A DNA stretch of 41,954 nucleotides from assembly GCA_013285655.1 (NCBI GenBank), contig JABDHI010000021.1:1-41954 (forward strand), given 5' to 3'. The position numbers and the translations under genes were made by a program. The stretch comes from Bacteroidota bacterium (GTDB taxonomy: Bacteria > Bacteroidota > Bacteroidia > JABEUT01). A model generated the notes under the pieces. That model ran no database searches, was not told where the DNA came from, and saw only the letters and a list, made by a program, of their open reading frames with translations. Below are positions 16,026 to 24,887 of this stretch, one piece after another; within the stretch, counting starts at the first letter, position 1, and each line of letters starts with the position of its first letter.

Positions 16026-17507
16026 TTAATTTACTCTTGTAAACTTAAATATACGCCAAATGTTCGAGCGTTCTTCCCAGTTATTAAAGTCATGTTTCAT
16101 TATCCAGTCAGGGTAAACGGTATATGCCATATCTATAGTGTAGCCCTTTATAGTGTCGAAATAACTTCGGCTGTTTCTGCCAATATAAAAAGCTGTTTTA
16201 GGTCTGTTGACTTCGAGGTATGTCTTTATTTTAGAAGCGCTATCCGCTAACACCGGTATAAGGTTGCCGTTGGTATAAAACCCTACATCTAAATGATAAA
16301 AGGCATTCTCGTAATCTGCCGGGTTATATAATGCCGGAGTGTTTTTTTCTTCAGCATTATAATAAAGGTATTTCATATAATTAATAGTAATGCATGCCGG
16401 TATTATGCTGCGATATATAAGCATTGGTATGCCTACTATTAACATGAGTGCGTAAACGTATTTGTGTATCTTTTGATAAACCGGTTGTGTTAAAAGATAA
16501 TCGAGTCCAAGTGCTACTACATAAGTAAATGCAAAAGCCATCGAGAATAAAAACCTAAGTTCTTTATGGCCAATTGCAAAGTGAATCAACAGGAATGCCA
16601 GTATGCTCCATACCAAAGGATTGCGCAGGTTTTTAATAAACCCAGCAAAAAAGAATACTAATAGTATTATGCTTATTGGTGGCATGCCCTTCATAACGAA
16701 TTCAGAAAAATAGAACCACCACGGGTCAACACCAAATTCCGCTGATTTGTGTTTAATAATGTTAGCTACAAAATAGTTGACAGGACTTAAAACCCAAGCA
16801 TGGTAATACCAATGGTCTATTATAATGTTTATGCCAATTGCTGCCCCGGCAACCAAGCCAAGTACTAAAAAATACTTGATCGGTGTTTTGTTTACGAATA
16901 ATAGCCAAGCTAAAAAGCCTGCAATAGCAAAAGCCATTTGTATGCGGATAAAAAATGCGATGCCGAACAACAAACCAGCCAAGAGATAACTTATCATTGG
17001 GCTACTTGCTTTTTCTTTGCTGCGCATTATCAAATAAAAGCCCCACAAAAACATAAGCCCCGCCACATTTTCGGGCGTGAATCGTACACTTATATAGGGT
17101 ACGTACCACAACAACACACTTAGCAATACAAATGCCTTTTTTGCAATCTCCGTTTTTAGTTTCGGCAACAAGAACAAGCACAGCCTACAGGTAACAAACC
17201 AATAAGCAATGCCAATAATAAGGCGTAGAATAAACGTGAGTGCATAAGGGCTATATGCTCCGCATGCTAATAAAACTCTTGCAATAGAGTAAGTGAACAA
17301 GGGTAAAAGGGTAGAGCGCATACGCTCATAATATTCCCATGGCATATATTTGGCGGGGAAGCGCCCCATTTTAAAATTGCAGAATTCAAGTATCTGATAA
17401 TACTCATCAGCTTGATTATGACCAAGACTAAACCAGGCACAGAGTAGAGTAACTACAAGGCCAATTATAAAATATGCTGAATATTTTGACGCGAATATCT
17501 GTCTCAC
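16026..17507 (-). CDS. GT22-type (Alg9/PIG-B-like) membrane mannosyltransferase
   Basis: 493 residues, about ten membrane helices. Two features point to family GT22: the acidic first outer loop HNQADEYYQ (30-38, catalytic D34/E35) and HKELRF (314-319), the conserved HKExRF stretch of eukaryotic Alg9/PIG-B and bacterial relatives. Such enzymes transfer a sugar, usually mannose, from a polyprenyl-phosphate donor on the outer face of the membrane. The acceptor is unknown. First gene of the minus-strand unit with the methyltransferase and phosphatase. Confidence 0.75.
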   Translation of the reverse strand: MRQIFASKYSAYFIIGLVVTLLCAWFSLGHNQADEYYQILEFCNFKMGRFPAKYMPWEYYERMRSTLLPLFTYSIARVLLACGAYSPYALTFILRLIIGIAYWFVTCRLCLFLLPKLKTEIAKKAFVLLSVLLWYVPYISVRFTPENVAGLMFLWGFYLIMRSKEKASSPMISYLLAGLLFGIAFFIRIQMAFAIAGFLAWLLFVNKTPIKYFLVLGLVAGAAIGINIIIDHWYYHAWVLSPVNYFVANIIKHKSAEFGVDPWWFYFSEFVMKGMPPISIILLVFFFAGFIKNLRNPLVWSILAFLLIHFAIGHKELRFLFSMAFAFTYVVALGLDYLLTQPVYQKIHKYVYALMLIVGIPMLIYRSIIPACITINYMKYLYYNAEEKNTPALYNPADYENAFYHLDVGFYTNGNLIPVLADSASKIKTYLEVNRPKTAFYIGRNSRSYFDTIKGYTIDMAYTVYPDWIMKHDFNNWEERSNIWRIFKFTRVN

Positions 17508-17566
17508 TAAGCAACTTGGAGATTATGCTGCAAATATAGCGGGAAACGTCTTTGTAATGAGATAGC

Positions 17567-20500
17567 TTAATGGAACACTCTATTTGTAACCACTCCACCC
17601 GGTAATTGTACCCTAATGATATAAACACTATTGGTTTTAGGTAGTGGTATGTTTACTTGGCCATCCAATATGTCGGTTGTAATATCCTGCATTACTCTTT
17701 CGCCTAGCGTATTGTACACTGAAATAATAACGTGTTCATTTTCGGGTAACGAAAAATTAGCTTGAGCCCCCAGAGAGTTACTATAGACAGCAACTAAACC
17801 TGAGAGAGAGGATGTGTTAGTAGCCATTTTTACAGCGCAGTCTTCGCCCGGATGAAGCCATTTAAAGTGTAATATAAATTGGGTAGTTCCGGGTGTAAGT
17901 ACTTTATAGGTATAAACAGTACCTTCTTCTATTTGTGTTAAAATGCCCAACTTCAAGTCTTCCAGTTGCACGCAATTATAACTAGTAAGATTGGCAACGC
18001 CATTAAATGTTAAAGCATAAGTGCCTGGTAAGCTATCGCCTGCAAATAAGGTTATGTTTTGCTCAGAGTCTTGTTTTGCAGGAAGCATGTTCCAGCTCAA
18101 TTTTTCTTTATCCGAACTCATGGTATAAAGCTCAGGTGCACCAAGGGTTAAGCTTTTTGTGTAGTGCACATCTTCACCAGCATGAAAATTTGGTGTGGTG
18201 CCGCTTTTAAATTGCAATACACTGTGGCCCGAATACATATTCTCGCTGCCCGTTAAAGTAATTTGTAATATATCTTTCTCGACAAATACCGGCCTTATTA
18301 AAGGAGCATCGGTAGTTGACTTTTGAGCTTCAGTAAAAGTAAGCGTCCCAGCACGAGATGCGGCTACTAAAAAGCCCTGGTGTGCCGGAATGATATTAGG
18401 ATTAGCAGCTAAGCGCCCGCCCGAACCTGTCGTTCCATTTGAGGTTTCCCAGTTGCCGGTTGTTTCGTCAAATATGCTGAAAGTGCTGCCAATGTATGTT
18501 GAATTTGTTGTGTGAAATAAGGTCCACGTAAGCGGACAGTCATAAGGATTGCCGATTAAATTACTGCCCTTATTATTATCAGTAATGGCGTATGTTACGT
18601 TATGGAAATTGGGAACACCATGTGTGGCAAAAGTAAATGGAGACAAACTTGTAAGTGAATTACCCATCCATAAATAAATACCCTTGCCTGGGGTTAGCGC
18701 TGTTGATGTTGAAGTAACCGGAACATACGTATCTGTAGTTTCGTTAATGATATATACCGAGTTATATCCTCCTGCAACACCATATGGCCCGCCAACACCG
18801 CTCATGTAAAAACCTGCATCGTAAGCCCAGTCGCGAAGGGTTGAGGCTTGCGATGGTGAAGCTAGTGCCTGGTAATTTGCAGAAGTACCCGAAATGTAAC
18901 GTTGCATAATAAATGGTGCGCCAATAGTAGCTGCTGCTGCTACAAGCGCAATACGGGCAGTAAGCGTTGAATTCGATATCATAGTTAACGAATCGGGCCC
19001 GTTCAGCGCACCGCTATTAACTGTTAATGCATTTTGTAACGATTCGTTGCTGTTAAGGGTAATGGTGCTACCCGATAATGTAGCATTGTAGAAAGATATT
19101 TTTGAAGTGCCGCTTATACTTTGTGTGCTTGCCCCGTTAAAAGTAACCGTGCCTTTTTCTGCGTTGAAGGTTGCATTATTTGTAAAGTTGCCACCAACCG
19201 TAAGGGTATAATTGCTTGATGATACATCAAGAGTACCACTGCTTAATAATAAGTTATTGGTTACTATTTCGGCGGCCGCCAGGGTTATTGCAGTTCCGCT
19301 TATGGTTAGCTTATAAAATGATGTGCTTACGCTGCCACCAATGGTACCAGTTCCATTCATAGTAACGGTGCCGTTGCGTGCTGTAAATGCCTTATTGTTG
19401 GTAAAGCTGCCCCCAACAGTTAATCCATAATTAAATGCAGACACATCAAGTGTGCCGTTACTTAGCAATAAATTGTTGCTCACCGTTTCTGCAATGCCAA
19501 GTGTAACTGTAACCCCTGTACTTGGGTTGCAAGTAAGGTTATAAAAACTGCTGGTTTTAGTTCCTCCTATGGTTTGTGCGCCTGCACCATTCATAACAAC
19601 CGTGCCATTATCGCCGGTAAATGTGGAATTGTTTGTAAAATTACCCGCCACGTTTAAAGTATAACTTCCTGCACCACCATCAAAAGTACCAGAGGTTATA
19701 AGCAGGTTGTTTGTTACGTTTTCGTTGTGAGCCAATATTACGTTGTATCCGCTTATTGTAAGTGCATAGAATGATGTTGTTGCCGTACCGCCTAGCACTT
19801 GTGTAATAGAAGATGCGTTGTTAAATAAAGCAGTTGTTGTGTTCGGTGTAAAAGTTGCATCGTTAATAAAATCTCCGGCAATATTGAACGCACCCGTGCC
19901 CGTATATGATATAATACCTTTGTTGAGCATATTACCTGATATGGTCAAAGTGCCCGTAGTAAGTGAAACGGTAGCCCCGCTCTTATTGTCGACACTATCA
20001 GTAACCAAGAGTTGACCAACGGCAGTATTGTTAATTATTCCACTGTTTATTACATTTTGCTTGGCGGTAAAAATGCCTGTAGTATAGGTTATTTCTCCAT
20101 CGGTATTAACTAATACATTACCTGTAACAGTAATAGCACTTGTAGCTGTACTTAATGTAACAAGCCTGGCAGTAATAGCATTGCCTAGGGTTAAATTACC
20201 TGCTACAGATAAAGTACCAATGGCGGATAAGGTTTTAGTAACCGCAGTTCCCCCGGTGTAAATATTTAAATTACCATAAGTTGGAGTAATAGGAATTACC
20301 TGTGCAGCATTCGCCTGAAAAATTACCGTGCTTGTATTCGCGAGACTTATATTAGCTGCTGTATAGGTAGATGGAAAGGTTACTGCAGTAGTGGATGATT
20401 TTAACCCGAGCACCAATGTAGTGTTGGCTCCCATAACCATTTTACCAACTACATTACCCGTTATATTATAGGTTTGGCAGTTCATTACTCCTGCCCAGAT

Positions 20501-21829
20501 GTGTAACTTATTTTTTGCGGTAATACCGTTCTGCATAAAAACCGTATCGGTAGAGTGGGTAAGGTTAATGTTTAGCGAATCGAACGTAGTGGCTGTTGTT
20601 CCACCCAATGTACTGGTTGAAGAAGGGTTGTTTTGGAACCAAACAGCTCCGCCGTTATTGCTAAAGGTACCGTTGTTAGTAAATGCGGTGCCTATTATCA
20701 ACGGGCTGGTGGCGGAATTACTGAGTGTGCCGGTAATGGTTAGTGTTCCTTGTATGGTTTCTGTTTGGCTAAGGGTAAGTGTTTGTCCAAAAGATATTGT
20801 GGCATTGAATAGTGTGCTTGCAAATGTGCCTCCGAGAGTTTTAGATCCACTAAAAGTTACCGTTCCGCCACGGCCATTGAAAGCTGTTGTACTTGCGTTG
20901 TTGGTAAATGCTCCACCTGTGGTTGCGTTAAATGTTATGCCATAATTACTTGTTGAAACATCAAGCGTACCTGTTTTTAGTAATAATGTTGCTGATACTG
21001 TTATAGCAATGCCTAATTGTACTGTGCTGCCCGATGTGTTGATGGTTAGGTTATTAAACACTGTAGCCGAAGGGCCCGAAATGGTTTGTGTAGCGCTTCC
21101 ATTAAAAAGAACTGTTCCTGTTCCTTCGGTAAATACGCCATTATTAGTAAAGTTGCCTCCCACAGTAAGTATACCCGTAGTAAAAGTTAAGGTACCTATA
21201 ATATCTACATTTCCGGTAACGGTTAAGTTGCCACTGCATGCCAGCGTAGCACTGGTCACCGTAAGATTACCCTGTAATGTTTCATTTGAACTTAGCGTTA
21301 CTGTCTTAAAATTGCCCGCACTAATAGAAAGATCATTAAAGGTGATCGTTCCGGTTACGGTGGAATTCGTACTGATGTCAATATTGCAAAGGCTTGATGA
21401 ATTGGGCGACATATTCATGGTGCCGCTATTGCTTATATTACCCTGAGAATTTATGGTATGGGTAGCCGATAACGTAGTTTTTGGTTCAAAGGTTGCACCT
21501 GCGCTTACCGTAATAGCATTAGTTACTGTAAGTGTTACAGCCCCCGTATTGCCTATAAGTAGAGTGCCAGAAGTACCACCACCTACGGTTAATGCCTTTA
21601 TTGTAGTAGTAACATCAAGTGTTACAGTTGTTCCGTTTGATATAGTTACGTTTGACGAAGTGGTCGGAACCGCGCCCGTTGACCAGGTGCTTGGCGAACT
21701 CCATAACCCCGTACGGATAGAAGAAATAGCAGCACCATTTACATTGATTGTAAATAAAATGCCACAAACAATTAACAAGCATTTAAATAATGCCTGATAT
21801 AACCGTTTATGATATATGGGGAATATCAT
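17567..21829 (-). CDS. Giant secreted repeat protein (adhesin-like) with T9SS sorting domain
   Basis: 1420 residues. An N-terminal signal segment (about 15-33, ending VNGA) is followed by GLWSSPSTWSTGAVPT and then about 950 residues of beta-helix-like repeats of 60-80 residues built on GNFTNNATF, GTVTFNGA, QTIGG, SFYNLTISG and NNLLLSSGTLDVS. From about 980 there is a non-repeat module (MQRYISGT, then RDWAYDAGFYMSG, NLIGNPYDCPLTW) and a type A T9SS domain at the end (VYNTLGERVMQ). Thr/Ser/Asn-rich and almost free of Cys. Such proteins usually act at the surface in adhesion or gliding; no enzymatic domain is seen. Confidence 0.8.
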   Translation of the reverse strand: MIFPIYHKRLYQALFKCLLIVCGILFTINVNGAAISSIRTGLWSSPSTWSTGAVPTTSSNVTISNGTTVTLDVTTTIKALTVGGGTSGTLLIGNTGAVTLTVTNAITVSAGATFEPKTTLSATHTINSQGNISNSGTMNMSPNSSSLCNIDISTNSTVTGTITFNDLSISAGNFKTVTLSSNETLQGNLTVTSATLACSGNLTVTGNVDIIGTLTFTTGILTVGGNFTNNGVFTEGTGTVLFNGSATQTISGPSATVFNNLTINTSGSTVQLGIAITVSATLLLKTGTLDVSTSNYGITFNATTGGAFTNNASTTAFNGRGGTVTFSGSKTLGGTFASTLFNATISFGQTLTLSQTETIQGTLTITGTLSNSATSPLIIGTAFTNNGTFSNNGGAVWFQNNPSSTSTLGGTTATTFDSLNINLTHSTDTVFMQNGITAKNKLHIWAGVMNCQTYNITGNVVGKMVMGANTTLVLGLKSSTTAVTFPSTYTAANISLANTSTVIFQANAAQVIPITPTYGNLNIYTGGTAVTKTLSAIGTLSVAGNLTLGNAITARLVTLSTATSAITVTGNVLVNTDGEITYTTGIFTAKQNVINSGIINNTAVGQLLVTDSVDNKSGATVSLTTGTLTISGNMLNKGIISYTGTGAFNIAGDFINDATFTPNTTTALFNNASSITQVLGGTATTSFYALTISGYNVILAHNENVTNNLLITSGTFDGGAGSYTLNVAGNFTNNSTFTGDNGTVVMNGAGAQTIGGTKTSSFYNLTCNPSTGVTVTLGIAETVSNNLLLSNGTLDVSAFNYGLTVGGSFTNNKAFTARNGTVTMNGTGTIGGSVSTSFYKLTISGTAITLAAAEIVTNNLLLSSGTLDVSSSNYTLTVGGNFTNNATFNAEKGTVTFNGASTQSISGTSKISFYNATLSGSTITLNSNESLQNALTVNSGALNGPDSLTMISNSTLTARIALVAAAATIGAPFIMQRYISGTSANYQALASPSQASTLRDWAYDAGFYMSGVGGPYGVAGGYNSVYIINETTDTYVPVTSTSTALTPGKGIYLWMGNSLTSLSPFTFATHGVPNFHNVTYAITDNNKGSNLIGNPYDCPLTWTLFHTTNSTYIGSTFSIFDETTGNWETSNGTTGSGGRLAANPNIIPAHQGFLVAASRAGTLTFTEAQKSTTDAPLIRPVFVEKDILQITLTGSENMYSGHSVLQFKSGTTPNFHAGEDVHYTKSLTLGAPELYTMSSDKEKLSWNMLPAKQDSEQNITLFAGDSLPGTYALTFNGVANLTSYNCVQLEDLKLGILTQIEEGTVYTYKVLTPGTTQFILHFKWLHPGEDCAVKMATNTSSLSGLVAVYSNSLGAQANFSLPENEHVIISVYNTLGERVMQDITTDILDGQVNIPLPKTNSVYIIRVQLPGGVVTNRVFH

Positions 21830-22242
21830 TAGTTCAAATCAGATGAAAAAATTAAAATATCGCTTTAAAAACTAGCTTCTTTGCAATTCAAATTTAAGTT
21901 AAGAAACCCTGTGATTTTTACTATTATAGACTAAGCCCTCCTTAAGTGCCACTGGTGTCTGGCTTTCTAAGATTAAGGAAAAACGCTTGGAATTGATGTA
22001 TGGTAAGAATGAGAAGCTAACAGTAACAGAATCAATTTGTTTTTTTTGAATAGTGGGTTAATTGCTCTGTGCAGAATTTTTTACACTAAATTTCGTGAAA
22101 GGTTAAAAATTGGGTATTGAATTGTTTTAACATACAAGGCGACATATTTTCGCGAAATGAAAAGGCCGCATTAATAACAGGGAGGAGTTTCAATATTACC
22201 TAAAATGAAATTGAAACATAACTTAAGTTCTAGGGTATTTAC
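21830..22242. other. Intergenic region between divergent T9SS genes
   Basis: About 400 bp, AT-rich, no gene seen. A TAAATTTG -7 box on the minus strand (21896-21889) lies 60 bp before the giant repeat gene. Otherwise only a weak inverted repeat AAGCC/GGCTT around 21933-21965 was noticed. Confidence 0.5.
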
Positions 22243-22250
22243 TACCTTTG
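22243..22250 (+). promoter_or_regulatory. -7 box (TACCTTTG) deciding the start of the next gene
   Basis: A full TAnnTTTG match ending 5 bp before the ATG at 22256. It lies downstream of another in-frame ATG (22205), so if it is used the transcript starts at or just before 22256 and is essentially leaderless. Confidence 0.4.
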
Positions 22251-22255
22251 TAAGT

Positions 22256-23101
22256 ATGTCACCACGTCACCTTATTTTATTTATTGCTGCATTGTTTTTT
22301 TATAAGTGCTCCGACGCACAGTTTGTATTGGCAGGGCAGCATACCCCGAATGATTATTATGTATTGAAAGATACTGTTATTTATGTATACTATGGTGGTT
22401 CTGCTAGCTATCCTATTGATGTTAACGGAGATGGAGTAGTAGATTGCATTATTAATATCAGTTTATCTTTTGGGTCACACCAATGGGAGTATGACTATGA
22501 TATTCTTCCTCAAAATTTCGGTCAAATTGCCTGGTTTGCTGCAGATACATGTTTTTATGATAGCACAATAGCTAATGTTTCAAGTCTTGCAAAAAACTTT
22601 CCAAAGAATGATTCCATAAATCAAACAGCTGTATGGAAAAACTCGGAACTTGTTCTGTTATATTCGAGAAATGGGTTTGTTGGCCCATCTTGTTCTACGA
22701 ACGAATTTAACTTTCCGGATACAGGCTTTGTGGGTATAAGGGTTTTAACAGGAAAAGATACCGTATATGGTTGGATAAGAATTACCTGGGCAGACTCAGT
22801 TTTACCGATGCTTAAAGTAACAGATTATGCATGCAATTTACCTCTCGCGGAGTTGCAAAATTTGGCAGTGTATCCAAACCCATCAAATGGGCTTTTTACA
22901 TTCCGAGCTTCCTGGTTAACACCTCAAACATCTGTAAAAGTGTATAACATGCTCGGGCAAATGGTTTACTATTCTCAGTTATCGGTTACAAATTCTGCAT
23001 ACACCATAAATTTAAGTGGCGAGGCTGCTGGTCTGTATTTCTATAAAGTTATTTCCGGAGCCGGAGGTATAATTGCTCATGGGAAGCTTATCGTACGGTG
23101 A
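22256..23101 (+). CDS. Secreted T9SS type A sorting-domain protein of unknown function
   Basis: 281 residues from ATG 22256. An in-frame ATG at 22205 would add 17 residues with no signal-peptide character; the chosen start gives a signal peptide ending KCSDAQ. The middle has Asp/Gly loops (DVNGDGVVDCI, calcium-binding-like) and the segment TGFVGIRVLTGKDTVYGWIR often found in exported Bacteroidota proteins. The T9SS type A domain spans about 205-281 (LAVYPNPSNGLFTF to KLIVR). Followed by a terminator; last host gene before the phage junction. Confidence 0.75.
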   Translation: MSPRHLILFIAALFFYKCSDAQFVLAGQHTPNDYYVLKDTVIYVYYGGSASYPIDVNGDGVVDCIINISLSFGSHQWEYDYDILPQNFGQIAWFAADTCFYDSTIANVSSLAKNFPKNDSINQTAVWKNSELVLLYSRNGFVGPSCSTNEFNFPDTGFVGIRVLTGKDTVYGWIRITWADSVLPMLKVTDYACNLPLAELQNLAVYPNPSNGLFTFRASWLTPQTSVKVYNMLGQMVYYSQLSVTNSAYTINLSGEAAGLYFYKVISGAGGIIAHGKLIVR

Positions 23102-23126
23102 AAAGTAAATTAACCAAGCTGAAAAT

Positions 23127-23157
23127 AAAAAAGGCTGCTAGTTATAGCAGCCTTTTT
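23127..23157. terminator. Bidirectional rho-independent terminator
   Basis: Stem GGCTGCTA (23133-23140) / TAGCAGCC (23145-23152), loop GTTA, A-run before and T5 after. It ends the T9SS gene (+) and, before integration, would have terminated the tRNA-Lys transcript (-). Confidence 0.9.
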
Positions 23158-23167
23158 ATTTTTTAGT

Positions 23168-23213
23168 GACCCCGGTGAGGATCGAACTCACGACCCAAAG
23201 ATTAAGAGTCTTT
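23168..23213 (-). other. Prophage attachment site: 3' part of tRNA-Lys(CTT)
   Basis: Read on the minus strand, this stretch gives an anticodon stem AAAGA/TCTTT (23213-23209 / 23201-23197), loop CTCTTAA with anticodon CTT, variable GGGTC, T arm GTGAG-TTCGATC-CTCAC and the acceptor 3' strand CGGGGTC. The D arm and 5' acceptor strand are absent: no complement to CGGGGTC follows up to the integrase. This fits an att core left on the host side after a tRNA-targeting integrase inserted the phage; an intact tRNA-Lys should lie at the other prophage end, outside the window. Confidence 0.8.
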
Positions 23214-23363
23214 CAAAGGTAGGACGGATGTTGCCCTATTAAAGGCCTCTATAATGCTGTGGTATTGGCTTTGGTGGCTGTTTTTGGAGTGGTCTGTATT
23301 TCACGCAATTTCATCGTATTTACCAATTTTTACTTACTTTGTGTTACAAATTACGTTACAAAT

Positions 23364-24572
23364 ATGCATCACAAAAAAGCCACGGCGGATCTTATCCTGT
23401 ATGATTTCTATAGCCCCAAAAAGAACGATAAGTACCCTGTAAAGATAAGAATTACCTTCAATCGGGCAAGGCGCTATTATGGTACTGGTATAGATCTGTC
23501 TGCAGAGGAATGGTCCCAAGTATTCTCTTCCAAGCCCGGTAATCTGTCTTCCATCAGGGATGAACTTGTAGAAATGCAAACCAAGGCCAGGAATACCATT
23601 ACCGGTATGCCGGTATTTAACTGGGCCGTATTCGTAGATAAGTTTTACGGAAAGGGTACTGATAATACATTGGCTGGCCTCTTGAAGCAATACGAGGACG
23701 AACTGAAGATGAAAGGCAACATTGGTAACATGAAAGTAACCCACACTTCCCGACTGAGTCTGGAAGAATTTGGAGAAGTAAAACTAAACGATATCAGCCC
23801 TGAGTTATTGAACAGGTATGAAAAGTGGATGTTGGGTAATGGCAAGAAACTGACTACCGTGGGAGTATACCTGCGCAGCTGGCGGACTGTCATAAACATA
23901 GCAATTGAGAAAGGCCTGATCAAACGTGAGCAATATCCCTTTGGTAAAAGAAAGTATATCATACCTAAAGGCTCTCGCCGGAATGAACGTATGCTGATCA
24001 GTAAACAGGAATTAACGAAAATTGAAAAGCATAAAACTGATAATGCTTTCCTTCAGCGCGATATAGCATTCTTACTGTTCAGCTATTATGGGTTTGGGGT
24101 TAACTACCGCGATATACTATTCTTACGCAATAGAGAGATTCAGGATGATGTTATAATAAAGATCCGTACCAAAACCAGCAACTCAACCCGGAGTGATCCC
24201 AGGCCGCTTGTAATACCTCTTAACGCTAAAATGAAAGCTATTATCAAACAGTTTGGTTCTGGAGATAAAGGGCCGGATGATCTGGTATTTCCTATTTGTA
24301 AAGGAATAAATGACCCTGAGAGGCTGCATACGTTATGTACCAACTTTATATCGGATGCCGATAAGCGCCTGAAGAAGCTTGGGATCGAACTTGGCATAAA
24401 GGCCTCATTAACTACCTATGTGGTACGGCATAGTTTCGCAACCAGGTTAGTGCCTATAATTGGTAAGGAAATGGCCAGTGAACTATTGGGGCACCGCGAT
24501 AAAAGAACCATTGAGAATTATTGGACCGGCCACAATAAAGAGGCCTTGAGGAAGATACAAAAGAAGCTTTAA
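23364..24572 (+). CDS. Phage tyrosine recombinase (integrase)
   Basis: 402 residues from the ATG at 23364; an open frame 105 bp further upstream has no family character. An N-terminal arm-binding domain (LYDFYSPKKNDKYPVKIRIT) and a SAM-like core-binding domain (about 110-210) precede the catalytic domain: FGVNYRDILFLR holds the first Arg, VVRHSFAT the second (R355), LLGHRD His377, and ENYW the nucleophile Tyr386. The layout is that of Bacteroidota phage and transposon integrases. It lies 150 bp from the tRNA att core, as expected for the enzyme that acts there, and its 3' end overlaps the convergent small secreted gene by 4 bp. Confidence 0.93.
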   Translation: MHHKKATADLILYDFYSPKKNDKYPVKIRITFNRARRYYGTGIDLSAEEWSQVFSSKPGNLSSIRDELVEMQTKARNTITGMPVFNWAVFVDKFYGKGTDNTLAGLLKQYEDELKMKGNIGNMKVTHTSRLSLEEFGEVKLNDISPELLNRYEKWMLGNGKKLTTVGVYLRSWRTVINIAIEKGLIKREQYPFGKRKYIIPKGSRRNERMLISKQELTKIEKHKTDNAFLQRDIAFLLFSYYGFGVNYRDILFLRNREIQDDVIIKIRTKTSNSTRSDPRPLVIPLNAKMKAIIKQFGSGDKGPDDLVFPICKGINDPERLHTLCTNFISDADKRLKKLGIELGIKASLTTYVVRHSFATRLVPIIGKEMASELLGHRDKRTIENYWTGHNKEALRKIQKKL

Positions 24573-24865
24573 CGCTTTCTTCTCCTAAGAAGATAAACAC
24601 ATCCGCCACCATCAGTACTATAACGGGTTACCACATCCCATCCTTGGGTTCCTAATTTTGCAATAGGCTCTATTTCATATTTCCATTTACCTTCAAGTCC
24701 TTCATAAGAATTACCATCTCCTTTTGATAAACGAACATAATAATCCCCAGCCCCAAATGCACTTCTTGGAGTTAACCCCACAGAACAGTATTCAACAGTA
24801 TCAGCCTTTTGAGCTATACAATTAAAAGAGGTGGAAATTGCTAAAATTAATAGTAGTTTTTTCAT
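24569..24865 (-). CDS. Small secreted prophage protein (possible moron)
   Basis: 98 residues: a signal peptide (about 1-18, ending CIAQ) followed by a compact domain with KLGTQGWDVVTRY and a C-terminal CVYLLRRRK strand, a pattern like that of DUF4177-type small domains. A TATATTTG -7 box 14 bp upstream, inside the 3' end of the repressor gene, would let it be expressed in the lysogen. Genes at this site often alter the host (lysogenic conversion or superinfection exclusion), but no function is shown here. Confidence 0.6.
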   Translation of the reverse strand: MKKLLLILAISTSFNCIAQKADTVEYCSVGLTPRSAFGAGDYYVRLSKGDGNSYEGLEGKWKYEIEPIAKLGTQGWDVVTRYSTDGGGCVYLLRRRKR

Positions 24866-24879
24866 GGTATAATTTTACT

Positions 24880-24887
24880 CAAATATA
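24880..24887 (-). promoter_or_regulatory. -7 box (TATATTTG) of the small secreted gene
   Basis: A full TAnnTTTG match on the minus strand ending 14 bp before the ATG at 24865, just beyond the repressor stop. No clear -33 element. Confidence 0.4.

Noticed and set aside
17567-21829. CRISPR-like repeats
   Set aside because: The repeats are 60-80 codons long, imperfect and in frame in a coding region; no spacers.
22205-22255. Upstream ATG at 22205 for the T9SS gene
   Set aside because: The added 17 residues spoil the signal peptide and a -7 box lies between the two starts.
23168-23260. Complete tRNA-Lys gene
   Set aside because: The 3' half is convincing, but no D arm and no partner for the acceptor strand CGGGGTC follow on the minus strand; it is an att remnant.
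23259-23363. N-terminal extension of the integrase
   Set aside because: The upstream codons encode a hydrophobic, unrelated stretch next to the att core; the family N-terminus begins at 23364.
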